Of a stretch of DNA of 64,000 nucleotides, positions 44,108-55,202 are shown one piece after another. Under the pieces are notes generated by a model. That model did no database searches. It was not told the DNA's origin and worked only from the letters and a program-made list of their open reading frames with translations. Origin of the DNA: Scenedesmus sp. ARA3 (lineage: Eukaryota; Chlorophyta; Chlorophyceae; Sphaeropleales; Scenedesmaceae); NCBI GenBank assembly GCA_004335835.1, contig RWJK01001940.1, forward strand, positions 1 through 64,000. Reading direction: 5' to 3'. The translations under genes were made by a program, and so were the position numbers. Numbering within the stretch: position 1 is the first letter of the stretch; every line of letters begins with the position of its first letter.

Positions 44108-45150
44108 TAGCAGACTCGCTGGGTTTGCCAGCCAGCAGCTGTCGCCTGTCGCAGCTGCACAGTTGCTGGTGCCAGCTGCTCAGCTGCATGTTGTCTCAAG
44201 GCCATGTGGCGGGAGTGCTGTCAATCCTTGATCAGGTGGCTGCTGCTGCTGCAACGATGGCGATGACTGCTGCTGCTGCAGTGCCGGATAGCCAGCACCA
44301 GCAGCAGCAGCAGCAGCTGGTGTTGCCTATCAGTGAAGCAGAGGGACAGCAGCTGCTGGATCAAGTGCAGGCACAAGCCAGCGGCAGCAGCAGCAGCAGC
44401 AACAGCGGTCGTGCAGCAGAAGCCGCACAGCTGGCTGTAGTGCTGGGGCTTCTAATGCCTTACAGGGGCTTGCAGGAAAGTGCAGTTGCGGCTCTCCTGC
44501 AAGGGCGTGTGCTGGTGCCAGCTGATGGGCCATACAGCAGGCAGCTGCTGGCGCTGCTGCTGCTGCGAGGGCAGATGGTGCAGCTGACAGGAGCTGCAGC
44601 AGCAGCAGCAGCAGCAGAGCCTGGCAGCAGCGAGGCAGCAGCAGCAGTGGCGGCGGGGCAGTTGCAGGCTTATGAGATGTATCAGCTGCTGCTGGGGGAG
44701 CCAATGACAGCAGCAGCAGCAGTGGCAGGAGCAGGAGTGGCAGTTCAGCAAGGCCCGCAGCAGCAGCCGGGTCTGGTGGTAGGGTGCTTGCTGCCGCACG
44801 CAGTGGCGCAGCTGTGCCTGGGGTCAGACTACACGTCAGCAGCAGCGCTGGTGGCAGCACGTGCCCGTGTGGCGTCTGGATTGTGCACGCTGCAGGGAGC
44901 ACTGCTGGTGCTGGAGCGATACCTGGCATTTGTTATGCACTCCCAGCAGCAGCAGCAGCGCGGCAGGAGTGCTGGGGCAGAGGAAGCGGGTGTGGGCTTG
45001 CCTTGCTGTCTGCAGTGGCTGGGCAGCACAACAGCAGCTGCTGCTCACACGGCCCACACCAAGCTGGTGCAGGCGCTGTGCAGCAATGAGGGGCAGCAGC
45101 AGGGAAGCAGGGCTGTTGGGAGCAACAGCAGGGTTTCGTCACTGGATTGA
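25836..45150 (+). CDS. NBAS: NBAS/MIP2-like ER-Golgi tethering protein (Sec39 domain), giant gene
   Basis: Nineteen exons join in phase to about 4013 aa: 25836-26010, 26091-26331, 26752-26965, 27639-27878, 28187-28329, 29050-29417, 29917-30404, 30674-30862, 31132-31375, 31640-31767, 32046-32879, 33651-34258, 34497-35492, 36342-37329, 37483-37782, 38332-38465, 38854-40550, 40828-43526, 43795-45150. Exons 1-7 form a WD-like N-terminal region (SWSPDSRLLLVACRSSAVYL; YHNSVRALGYDDKTGLVVVAG). From WRLVLLSECTPQQLVQ through AYGLDADVVYRARW, LSRIAPDYESARLLISYGL, LLAFAACHCPAS and LPDVDTARFMAGDKPYQQQ it follows the Sec39 domain of animal NBAS and plant MIP2. That family belongs to the NRZ/Dsl1 complex, which tethers Golgi-derived COPI vesicles at the ER. 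It is far longer than the roughly 2400 aa of known relatives because of Ala/Gln/Ser runs between conserved blocks. The first ATG after an upstream in-frame TAG was taken as start; the extreme N-terminus is the least certain part. Confidence 0.9.
27081..27453 (+). repeat. Two downstream copies of NBAS exon 3 end
   Basis: Segments 27081-27197 and 27337-27453 repeat about 117 nt of exon 3 (real about 26849-26965) with the GTGGGTG donor. Flanking intron (TATAGACAGCAGCAG..., GGCTGCGG..., CATGCATGCTTGCC) is repeated as well, so the unit is about 230-260 bp. The coding frame for LTSARVL(F/L)LVG is kept in all three. Confidence 0.92.
28424..28853 (+). repeat. Five downstream copies of NBAS exon 5 end
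   Basis: Copies of different length end at 28449, 28579, 28704, 28751 and 28853 (real end 28329). Each closes with a (T)TGGCAG|GTGGGT-type donor. The longest, 28511-28579, repeats codons for TRWSLASSPLLEYAALLTGLGR. This is the densest array of repeated donor sites in the window. Confidence 0.9.
29701..29757 (+). repeat. Downstream copy of NBAS exon 6 end
   Basis: 57 nt repeat RLPG(S/V)VNVLGAAPARFAP and the donor CTG|GTGAGT (real end 29417). The intron around it also contains repeated GACTAGCCACTGGGTGTGCTGA-like strings. Confidence 0.9.
31974..32005. repeat. Perfect 12-bp inverted repeat in NBAS intron 10
   Basis: Arms 31974-31985 and 31994-32005 (CAAAAGCCCGCT and its complement) enclose an 8-nt loop. 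It lies 40 bp upstream of the exon 11 acceptor, where a stem could place the branch site and acceptor close together. Function is unknown. Confidence 0.75.
33015..33183 (+). repeat. Downstream copy of NBAS exon 11 end
   Basis: About 169 nt repeat the last 141 nt of exon 11 (real 32739-32879): EELERLRLQQQLLAAAGPG, an expanded triplet run, then GGVRCGPSDQQ and the donor GTGGGC. The extra length lies in the CTG/GGT runs. Confidence 0.9.
33505..33550 (+). repeat. Upstream copy of NBAS exon 12 start
   Basis: It repeats I(A/T)(D/E)WFA(V/A)RALR(I/M)DA after a CGCAG acceptor (real exon starts at 33651). Splicing into it would reach a TAG about 16 codons in. Confidence 0.86.
35621..35935 (+). repeat. 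Two downstream copies of NBAS exon 13 end
   Basis: Copies 35621-35708 and 35787-35935 repeat the exon 13 end (real 35492) and the donor AG|GTAAGCAGCAGG. The second is nearly complete over 149 nt and keeps codons for RLLTKQGCCVGLGDLAAADG; the first has an internal deletion. Three equivalent donors therefore lie within 450 bp. Confidence 0.92.
36210..36270 (+). repeat. Upstream copy of NBAS exon 14 start
   Basis: 61 nt repeat LGGGWPEAQWAQAWHDLLEA after a TACAG acceptor (real exon starts at 36342, LGGAWPEAQWAQAWHDLLEA). A CTG-run precedes both. Confidence 0.9.
36956..37080 (+). repeat. Internal 29-residue coding repeat in NBAS exon 14
   Basis: About 38 nt at 36956 and again at 37043 are nearly identical (period 87 nt). 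They code for TAGLVSGTA(H/N)LV within a longer run of GTA..LVG/SGTA units. The segment is rich in Gly/Thr/Ala/Val and lies between conserved Sec39 blocks. Confidence 0.85.
37966..38037 (+). repeat. Downstream copy of NBAS exon 15 end
   Basis: 72 nt repeat RLGDVLE.A.LL.MGGQEE.(E)QQ and a GTGACG donor (real end 37782). Several substitutions change amino acids. Confidence 0.87.
38199..38282 (+). repeat. Upstream copy of NBAS exon 16 start
   Basis: 84 nt repeat VRLLAAEAAFDAG(K/E)A.IAQHLLLGLAAA after an ATGCAG acceptor (real 38332-38415). It diverges just before the AGYPPAW codons. Confidence 0.9.
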
Positions 45151-45647
45151 TCACATACACAGCTACGTGTCTCGCTGATGGGTTGCCAGGGTACGTAATG
45201 TGCAGGAGAGTATGCGGAGTCGGGTTTGCTACAAGATCATGTGCACCTGGAAGAAGCGGGATCGTGGTGTGTGCAGGGCCGTGTACTGCACCGGACCAGC
45301 AGCTGCCACGTATGAGCTGCTTGTCTACCCATGGTGTTGTCCTCTGCGCAGATCCTTCTATTTGTAGCTCTTTGCTCGTTTACAGTAGTTTGCAGGGCTG
45401 CGAAGCATGACGTTTTTGTCCCTCATTTTCAAGCGGGCCGCGTCTAACACAACCCTACCTCACTTGCTGAACGGCAGCCAGACGGTATATAAGCCACCTT
45501 TCCGACTGACTGTAAGTTTATCGTAGCAAGTTGAGTTGAAACACTGCAAGTTGAGGACTGTTTAGCCTGTGCTGAAGTGACCGACAGCACCCACGCACTA
45601 GGGGCATGCCGGAGCTGTAGTTAGCCTGCTCATAAAGTAGCTGAAGG
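45151..45647. other. NBAS 3' UTR and promoter region of the second Kazal-protease
   Basis: About 0.5 kb with no exon. A TGTAA polyadenylation-type string occurs at about 45508, and a TATA-like box (listed) precedes the downstream gene. Confidence 0.5.
45486..45493 (+). promoter_or_regulatory. TATA-like box of the Kazal-protease 2 gene
   Basis: TATATAAG lies 155 bp upstream of the proposed ATG at 45648. It is the clearest TATA-like element in front of any gene in the window. A transcription start about 25-30 bp downstream would leave a 5' UTR of roughly 130 nt. Confidence 0.5.
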
Positions 45648-47743
45648 ATGGCTGCACGCAAAGGCGAAAGGCTTCTTGCTCAGGCTGTCAGCGGCATCTG
45701 GCTGGTGTACTTGTTGGCAGCAGCAGGTACGCTGACTTGGGAGTGACCACTTGAGAGAAAGCAACATTATAAATGTGGTATAAAAAGAATTTGCTGTGCA
45801 ATTGGAGCCAGAGCAGTTTATAGAGCCTGGCGTACTGACGATAACGATAATGGCGCCAGAATGCAGCGGTATTCAAAACGCGAAGCTGATGCTTGCTTTC
45901 GCACTCATCATTATTCATTATTGAATGTGTAGAAGCCAATGTGTGATTTTCTGCCCCTCTTGCTGCTGCAGACATGGTTGCTGCAGCTGCCTCACAACAA
46001 GCAGTCAGCTGCCCCGAGCAGGCCGAGCCAGTGTGTGGGAAAGACGGCCTCAGCTACTACAATAAGTGTCTCGCACAGTTCCAAGGTGTCGAGGTCTCGC
46101 ATGAAGGATACTGTGAAGGTGCGGCTCATAGCATGTTCCCAGGAATTCTGGTGTTGACGCATCATGAAGCAAAACCTGCAGCACAGACAAGCACAGAGAA
46201 AAGAAACAGGACACCCAACATCAGCAGTAATAGATGCGGTAATGGCTTACATTAAGCACTGCAAATATCAGCCTTTCACGCGCTGCTGTCCACTCATCCA
46301 TGCAACGCTGCCATTCCTGCAGGTGCTTTCTTTCAGTTCAGCAGCCCCAAGATCAAGATTCGGCTAGAAGCTGCACCTGCAAGGCCCCGCAGGATGGCAC
46401 CTAAGGAGCGTGCAGTGTCGCAGTTGTCAGCAGACCTCATAAATGCATACACATCCGACGGCTTCGTGTACGTCGGCAGGGCGCAGCTAGCGCCCCGGCC
46501 ACACACACAGCATCCAGCAGACGGCAACAGCAGCAGCAGCAGCATAGGCAGCAAAGAAAGCAGCCAAAACAGCAGCAGCAGCGGAGGCCAGCAGGAGCTG
46601 GGTTCATTCAGCTTAGGCAAGGTGCTGCCAAGCTGGGTGTCAGCAGTGCGCTTCACCCCGCAGGGCCACATCTATGTGGCCAAGGAGCAGGACAGCCAAG
46701 AGCAGCAGCAGCAGCAAACAGCAGGTGCCGCTGACCCCAGCATACAGCCGCAGGTGCCTGCAGCGGCAGCGCGCCGGCGGCTAGCAGCCAGCAGCAGTAG
46801 CAGCAGCAACCGCCGCCTCGGTCCTGCAGGAGCAGCAGCAGGCAGCTTGCAGCAGAAGGGCCGCCACCTGAACATCATGGTGGGGGCGGATGAGCGCAAG
46901 GTGTGCCCGCTGGGCCCTACCTACCCCTTCTCTGCCATTGGCCAGATCGATTTTGAGGAGGGCGGCACGCCCTACATCTGCTCTGGCACTCTCATCAGCC
47001 AGCGGCGCGTGTTGACGGCCGCGCACTGCGTGTGGGACGTGGACTCGCAGTCCTTTGTGGACGTGCTCAGCTTTGCCCCCGGCCGCTTCAGGTGGGTTGC
47101 AGTGGTTGACATGACAGTGGTTGCGGCTTGAGGAAAGTGCTGTGTGCAGAGCAACGCATGTTTGGCCGGGACCCTTGCCATGTCATGCTGAACATGCAGC
47201 GTCTATGTGGTGACCTAGGCAGGAGTTTCCTGCAGCCAGCTGAACCCTTGTGTCTGCTGCTGCTGCTGCTGTAGGGGTGCTGGCGGCAAGATGGTCAACC
47301 CCTACGGCGTGTTCAAGTGGGCGCACGCCACGCTGATGAAGAACTACCTCACCTCGGATGAGACGCAGGGCGACATCGCAGTGGTGCAGCTGGCAGACCC
47401 TGCGCCCAAGGCTGCAGGAACCCTAGGCCTGCGTGCCAACTGCGTTGACAATGACAGCGTGCAGGTCACCACTGCCGGCTACCCCTCGGACCAGCAGGAG
47501 GGCGAGTGCATGACCACACAGTGCACGGTGCGCTTCGACTGCCAGCGCGAGTCGACTCGGCACAAGTGCGACACATACATGGGTCAGTCGGGCAGCTCCT
47601 TCTGGGACGATAACTACTACATCAGGGGCGTGCATGTGCGTGGTCTGGTGGACGAGCAGGTGAATGAATTCACTACGCTCAGCAGACGTGTGCTAGCCAA
47701 GATCAGGGAGTGGGAAGGGCGGGAAAAGGGTGGCGTGCTGTAA
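45648..47743 (+). CDS. Secreted Kazal-like/trypsin-like serine protease (paralogue 2)
   Basis: Four exons, 45648-45726, 45972-46118, 46323-47091 and 47275-47743, join in phase to 487 aa. Exon 1 is a signal peptide (MAARKGERLLAQ, then GIWLVYLLAAA). Exon 2 is a shortened Kazal-like module with four cysteines (VSCPEQAEPVCGKDGLSYYN, KC, YC) instead of six. Exon 3 carries the linker, a Ser/Arg-rich stretch and the start of the protease domain with catalytic His in LTAAHCVW (H310). Exon 4 has Asp in GDIAVVQL (D365) and Ser in MGQSGSSFW (S437). Exon order, phases and motifs match the minus-strand gene at 15430-18213, so they are diverged paralogues. Here the usual Pro after GxSGS is Ser. Confidence 0.9.
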
Positions 47744-50299
47744 GGACTGTACAACTGGGAGTGTTGTTTGGCGATTAGGTAGGGTGCTGCATACAGCTTT
47801 GCGTGCTGTATGTGATGCATGAGAGGAGCATGGAGTGTGGGTTATAACAACGCCCGACTACGTGTTGGCCTATCATGCCAATTTTGACGCGTATCCGTGT
47901 CTGACACAAGTTGTTGTTGCTAGGAGTGAGAGCTGAATGTTGTTGCGTGTGGTGTGGGCAGGTGCAGGCAGCTGCTTCAGTGAGCGGCTCCTGGCTGTGA
48001 CATGCTGGGGCTGCCTCAGGCGTGCAGACGCATATGTGTGCTGCTGTGATGCACGTGCTGCGCTGCAGCAGCTGCCGCTGCCGCACCACCTCACAGTCTT
48101 GCATTTGCTTCGATCCATCCATCTATTTTATGGCTTTGCCTGGTGCGCTACCAAACAACGCAGCTGTGGTGACTGCATCGACTTCCGTCGATATCGCTGT
48201 AAAGCTGAGTAGCAGGCGCACACGTCTGTCAAATGCTGCACAGCTCCAAGTTATCAAACCTTTGGGTGTGCAGAATCATGCAGCTGCTTTGTGACAGCAG
48301 CTGCTGCATGTTGTGTGGGCAGCATGGCTTGGGCGGCAGAGCATAACCATGCTCTGCCGGAACCATCAGCAAGCTCAAGCAGGCTTCTTGGCTTGGGCAA
48401 GGAAGTTGGATGGGGTTCAGACAAGCTTGATGTACACCACGCAATGACACCCTCACGTTGAGTAGCTGCTGTGTGGGGCTGGGCTGAAGCAGGCTGGTGC
48501 TGATAGCAGCTGCTCTACAGCTGTCACAAGCCGAGTGGCGCGTGACATGGCGGGTGCTATCTAATAAGTAGTTATACATATGCATTCCTTATGTTACTTG
48601 CAGGCAATGATGGGGTCCCTGCAGCCAGGGACCCCGTGTTGCATTGCCTGTGGTGGTCATCTCTGCATTACGTTCTGGCACATGGGCCTTACCTTGTGCC
48701 CTGCATAAAGTCCACAGCTGGACACTGTGTGTGTTGGGGCTGCTCCATCAGCAGCCGCTTCACCCCTGTTATGAAGTCTGCAGGTTTGCAGGGGGTTTGT
48801 CCAAGGCAGAACCTTGCTCGACCAAGCATGTTGTGCACCTGTGTGCCATCATCAGCGATCAACAACATACAGCATGTACCTCTTACTTGGGTGTGCCTGG
48901 CTGCTGCAACGCAGCTGCGGCTATCCCTCATGCCCTGCACTGCGTTGACAGCTCAGCGTGTGTGTGCTTTTGCATCGTGTCCTCCTCTGAAAGTGTCTGT
49001 CGGCAGGCTTCTGAAGCATGCTAGGTGCTGCTCTTTACCAGGTAGTTGCTGTTGTGTAGCCAGATTGTGATTTTTCCCTTGCTTTTCATCGCTTGATAGT
49101 TCACCCGGCAGCTACCATTGAAATGGCTGTTGTGTTTTATGTCTGCATGTTACACGCTTGCTCCGTCAACAGACAATCATGGCACTGTGTTATGAGCTCA
49201 CCAGTGTGTGCGTCACCATGTGAAGCACACAGTGCTTGCCTTTCGGCACTGCTGCTTCTGTATGGCGAGCTGTTTCGGTGGCGTCAACAGTTTAAAATGC
49301 AGCAAAGCTTGATGCTGCGACAAATGCGCCGTTGCAAGCTGGGTGCCATACTCAGGCAAGCACCTGTTCGCAGCAGCTGCTGTTGCACTGCACGGGGACC
49401 ATTAGCATTTGAGTATGCGCTGGTCTGCCCTTTCTCTTGTGCATGCACCAGTCGCACATGACCAGCTTTGTACACGCAGCGAGGAAGCAATTGTAACAAG
49501 GCCAGACAAAGTTATGTTCTGCATGATGATGCTGTTGTGTAGCTGCATGCGGCCTGCCAGGCTGTCAGCTGCCAATGCTGATATGTGGCCACACTGTACA
49601 GGCCTCAGGCTCAGGCTCTCAACAGCAGCAGCAGATGGCAAGATGCAGATGATAAAGATGGCCTAAGCTTAACCTGGCCGTCTCATTTGTGCATCAGTAA
49701 CATGGATGTATCAAGCGATGGATTCATCCGGCTGCTTGGCCATTGGCTGCATTTCAGTGAGTAGCGCCTCAGCACCAGTGCCCAGGACTCAAGGCATAGT
49801 GGTCATTTATGCAGCAGCCCAGCTGTCCTGCAATACTTCAAGTAGAGATGATATGCCATCGTTGTACTAGACACCGATTCAACTGGTTCTCTTGTCACCG
49901 TCCAAGACTCGTGTCTTGATGTGTACTGCTGTGGTTCCCGCGTCGTGCCGCGTTCCCCACGTGAAGAAGTCCAGGCCCACACAACATTGCTTTAATACAA
50001 TCGAACCGCTGTATCAGTATTTTTGTTCTGAAGACAGCTTCTAGGCGGATGTAAGGCAGCTGTGTGCTGTCGTGCTCCTCTCGTCGGAGCACTATACCCC
50101 CTCTAGCGCATAAAACAGATGAAACAAAAGTATTGTTGAGTCAAACAGATGTCCAGATTGCTCAGCGGCTGTTCACCGTGCGCTTGGTTGGCGAGTCAAG
50201 AACAGATGGGCACAGGAGTTGAGCAGCAATGATGCTCGTCCAGAGGCAGTATTAGCAGCTGTTCGTAAGCTAAACCAACAGGAATAGGCTATTGCGAGA
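47744..50299. other. Intergenic region, 2.5 kb
   Basis: No exon is supported. The region holds a strong double palindrome at 48601-48650 and otherwise unremarkable lower-GC sequence. It should include the promoter of the EF-hand gene. Confidence 0.4.
48601..48650. repeat. Nested perfect inverted repeats (hairpin)
   Basis: Outer arms CAGGCAATG (48601-48609) and CATTGCCTG (48642-48650) enclose inner arms GGGGTCCCTG (48612-48621) and CAGGGACCCC (48626-48635) with a 4-nt loop. The two stems stack into one extended hairpin. It could be a small foldback element, a small-RNA precursor or a protein-binding palindrome. Nothing else marks it as transcribed. Confidence 0.85.
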
Positions 50300-53200
50300 A
50301 TGGGCGGCGTTGCAGGCTCATCAGCTGGTGCGTCTGCTGCAGCTGTCAGCCACCCTGCTGGCGTGGTCAGCCATGTGAGCAGCTCTGCTGCTACACATGC
50401 TCACAGCGCCAAAGGCGGGACCCACCCCAGCAGGCTACGCCGCATGAGCACTCCTGCAAGCATGCCTGAACAGCAAGCAGATGACTTTCTAAAGTCGCTT
50501 GCTGACTCAGCATGTGCAGCTACACACATGGAAAGGCTGGAGGCAGCATGCAGCGCAGAGCAGCTGCAGGAGCCCCGCGGGTGCGCGGAGCAGCAGCAGC
50601 TTGCAGGATTGCAAGAGGTGGCGCAGAGCAGTGCCTGCTGCACAGACCTCGCCAGCACAATGCTGTGCGTGAACCCGGGTTGTGTACGAGTGGCAGCGGC
50701 AGTGGCCGCTGGACACATGGCACCAGCAGACATGGCAGCAGCAGATGGCGCCGTCAATTCACCGCGGAAGGTAGACCATGCTGAAATTTCATGGAACCCA
50801 GCAGGAAGCTGCAGCAGCAGCAGCAATGACATCAACAACAGCAAAGGCTACTTGGCAGCTCTTGCAGCCACTCAGCAGCTGCCATGGCCCGCGAGCTGGC
50901 ACTGGCCGCACAAGATGGCATATGCCAACGCAGCAGGTGTCAGATACACTGACGTCTGCAGAACAAACGGAAGCATAAGTGCTTGCAGGAGCACCATAGC
51001 TCTCAGCAAAGCAGGGCGGCGCTCTCCCTCGCCCACTTTACCTGGCTACAACAGCAGCAGCAGCGGCGGCAGCGGCAGCAGTAGTGCTGCAGGGTGCAAG
51101 GTCAGCTCGGGACGCAGCAGCCCAGACCTAGAGCAGCAGCAGCAGCAGCAGCAGTGGAAGCCGTTTGAGGTGCTATCAGCCATCCATGCCCACCTAGCAG
51201 CATCACCTGCTGTATCAGCAGCCGTCGCTGCTGCTGTAACCTCACCCTCAACAGACACAACAGCAGCAGGTGCGCCAGAGCCTTTGGCAGCAGCAGCAGT
51301 GCACAGCTGCTTGCAGCAGCAGTTTGCGCAGGCGTTTGCCGGCTGGGATGTGGATGGCAATGGGTTGCTGGATGCGGCCGAGCTGCGGGGCATGCTGGGC
51401 CAGGTGCTGCCTCCAGGCATGGCAGGCAAGGAGGAGGCGCGCTACTGCCAGGTAAGGGGTGTGAGGCACATGCTTGCCAGCTTTTGATTGCAGTGACTCT
51501 CCACAGCACTGCAGTGCAATGCAGTGCAGTGCAGCGGGGATGGTGCTTTCCTAAGCACCACAACATGACTTGATCTACTTGACCTGTGGACGAGTTGCGA
51601 TAAGGTTTAATCGGAGGTGCCTGCCTGTGTCACCAGTCGTAGCAAATCTTGCTCAATGCTGCCTGCTACTGCTGCCGCTCCCTACCGCATCATGCAGATG
51701 TTGCTGGACAGGTCTGGCTGTGGCGCAGTCAGTGCACCTGACCTGCTGGCAGCAGCAGCCACCGCAGTGCGCTGGCAGGCAGGCATCTGCCCCAAGCCGA
51801 GGGTAGATGTGAACGATGTGCTGCTGCAGCTGGTGCTGCAGCTGCAGCAGCAGGAGCGAGAGCAGGAGCAGCAGCAGCAGTGCGGGCAGGTGTCCCCCAA
51901 GCACAGGCACAACTTTGTGAGCTTGGTAAGCGCAGCCTGCAGGGGTGTGTTTGGCATGCATGAATTGATTCATGGATCATGATACGGGCACTTGCTGGCT
52001 GAGAAAGCTGAATCCCAAATGCCACCGATGCATGTGCTGTTGTGCTATGCACAGCCGTGAGGTTGCCTGATTTATCATTGGAACCTGCTGCTGCTGCCCC
52101 GCTCCTGCTCTGCGCAGGCGCGGCTGCTGTTCCAGGGCTGCCTTGATGAGGGCGGCAGTGGCAGGCTGGGGCCTGCTGAGCTGGCGCGGCTGTTCAGGCG
52201 GGCGCTGCCTGGGCTGCAGCAGCGGGACATCACGTGAGTTTACACGTTGCTGTTGTGGCTGTATGCCATGTTGCCATAATAATAACAATGACGCGCAGCA
52301 TGCACAGCAATATCTGCGGCGTTTGCTGCCTGGGCTGCAGCAGCGGGGCATCACGTCAGTACATGCTGCTTCAGCGCGCGCATCTCATAGTGCCGTGCAT
52401 GAGAAATTCTGCGGGAGATAACCTGGCATTTGCTGCGCTGACTGCTGTTCTGTGCTCGACCATCAAACGCTGCCACCACGTGTGTTGCTTACAGACAGTG
52501 TGTGTTGCTTTGCTGCAGGTTCATGTGCTCCCACATGTCAGAGCTGGATCCAGAGGGGACAGGGCAGGTCAGCCTAAAGCAGCTGCTGGCAGCACTGCAG
52601 CCTGTACATCACACACTGCAAGCACTACAGCAGCCAGGCAGTACAGGTGCTGGCGAGGCTGGATGGTGGGATGAGGCAGTACCGCTGTCAGTGGCACCAC
52701 AGCAGCAGCAGCAGCAGCATAGTCTATCTGCAGCAACTCTTGCCACGGATGTTGGCACAATGCATCAAGCGTCAGCTGAAGCCGCCTCAGCCGACATGCT
52801 TGTGCAACCACACAATAGCATTACTTCAGGGCCTGCAGCACCTGCAGCATCTGCAGCTTCCCCACCACCACCACCAGCCTGGGAGGCTTTGCACAGCGGA
52901 GCTGGCAGTGGCTGGGCTGCCAGTCGTGGCAGCAGCAGGAGCGTCTCGCAGAGCAGCAGCTGCAGCAGCCTGTCGGCGCTGCCAGTGGTCAGGCGGCGGA
53001 GGTCCATCGCTGACAGTGATGACAGCTTGTCTGCAGCGAGCTCTCCTAGGGGGCCTTTCACACCTGTAGGCCCGGGGCAGCAGCAGCAGCAGGATGGTCA
53101 GCAGCAGCTGCAGGAAGGACAGCAGGATCTGCATCAGCAGCTGTTGCAGAAGATCCTGCAGGAGGGTGTCCAGCAGCAGCAGGAAGGTCAGCAGGACCAG

Positions 53201-53884
53201 CAGCAGCAGCAGCAGCAGCAGCTTCTGCAGAAGATCCTGCAGGAGGGCGTCCAGCGGCTGCAGGTTGAGCAGCAGGCCCAGCAGCTGCTGCAGCACTTGA
53301 CGATAAGTGACAGCCAGCATGCAGGAGATGGCCTCAGCACAGAAGCAGGAGCAGCACCAGAACACGCAGCACCAGCAGCAGCAGGTGCGGTAACTGAGAA
53401 TCCCTCTGCTGCATGGCAGCTGCCGCCTGGTCCGGCGCCTGTGAGGGTGCAGAGTCAGCCGCGGCTCGACAGCAGCAGCCGTTGCGGCGCTAGCAGCAGC
53501 AGCGCTGGAGCAGTACCAACCGAATGCCCACAGCAGCTGGTGCTGCCAGTGCTGTGGCCAATGCAGGTAAGGGGTAAGGCGCAGCCAACTGTTGAGCAGA
53601 TCAGCCATGGTGCATTTGTGGAATCTGTGCTGTTGTGCTTGACGAGAGTGCTTGGTGTGGCTACTGCAGGTGATGTTGATGGTGGTGAAACTTGATTCCA
53701 AAGTACTCGTCCATATTCATGTGACCATGCCAGATAACCTATTACACCTCAGTCTGTTCTGGACTGCTGATTAAACTGTGTGTTGTCGTATGCTTGTGGC
53801 TGGCTCGTGTGCAGGAGCTGGCGGCGGTCCTTGCAAGCAACCCTGTGGCAATGCAGCTGGCTTTCATGCACACCGCTGCAGCCT

Positions 53885-53923
<39 letters not shown>

Positions 53924-54643
53924 AGCACGCGGACCAGCCACAGCCTCACCAACCAACTGAAGACGGCAGCAGCAGCCTGCAGATGCTGCAGCAGCTGCCA
54001 GCCCAGCAGCAGCAGCGCTACAGCTTGGTGCCCATTGCTGCGCTGCCGCAGCTGCTGGCTGCTGCGATGCCTGGCTGGGGTGGTGCTGATGTGAGCTACG
54101 CAGCGCTGCAAATCCGATGCCACCTGAACATTGTCACAGCCTTCTGCATAGACACACCAAAAGCCGCTGATACTAACAACAGCAGCAGCCCATTTCACAG
54201 CTGTGGCAGCATGCTGTCTGCTGGCAGCAATGGTGGGGTGGCAGCAGCAGCAGTGGGTGATGCGCCGGCGCCGACAGACTTGATGTATGCCGAGCTCGCG
54301 GCGACGATCGTCTCTGCAGCAGCAACAGAGGCCGCGGCAGCGGCAGGCGAGCTGCCTGCAGCAGTGCAGCAGCTGGTGGTTGACCTGGCAGACGAAGTGA
54401 CCAGCAATGCAGAGGCATATGCAAGGCTGCAGGAAGCCTGGCAGCAGGCCGCTTGCCACACTGCAGCAGCAGCAACAGAAGTGTGGAGTGAGCAGGGGGT
54501 GAAGCTGCCGGTGGTGGCTGGTGTGCGGCTGCTGTGCAAGCAGCTGGTAGCGTCATTGGGTCTGGCTGATATGCGGCTGCTGGGCTGGCTGACATGTCTG
54601 GTGAGGCAGCAGCACCTGGGGCTGCAGCTGGCAGCAATACAGT

Positions 54644-54742
<99 letters not shown>

Positions 54743-55155
54743 CTAATCATGATGCTGGCAGCAGTGGTCAGAGCCAGCAGCAGCAAGGTCAGCATGCTGG
54801 GGTGCTGGTTGCTGAGCTGGGGCTGTCAGAGCTGGTGGAGGTGCTGGTGGCGCTGGTGCAGGGGCTGCTGACACCAGACGATGCTGAACTCGTACAAGAG
54901 CTGCGGCAGCAGCAGCAGCACTATGGGGAAAGTGATTTCAGCTCATGCATGCAGCAGAGCAGCTGGCACGCAGACGGTGACAAGATTTGGGTGCAGGCAG
55001 GGGAGGCAGCGGGCCAAGCAGCAGCAGCAGCAGCAGCTGCAGGGGCTGGCACTCTCGAGCTTGCTGCACCAGCTCGCCGGCAGCGCATTGTGTTTTGTGG
55101 CAGGTCGTCATGCGGCTCCTCGGCTGCTAACTCTCCCTCCTGGCTGGCGTTGGCT

Positions 55156-55202
<47 letters not shown>

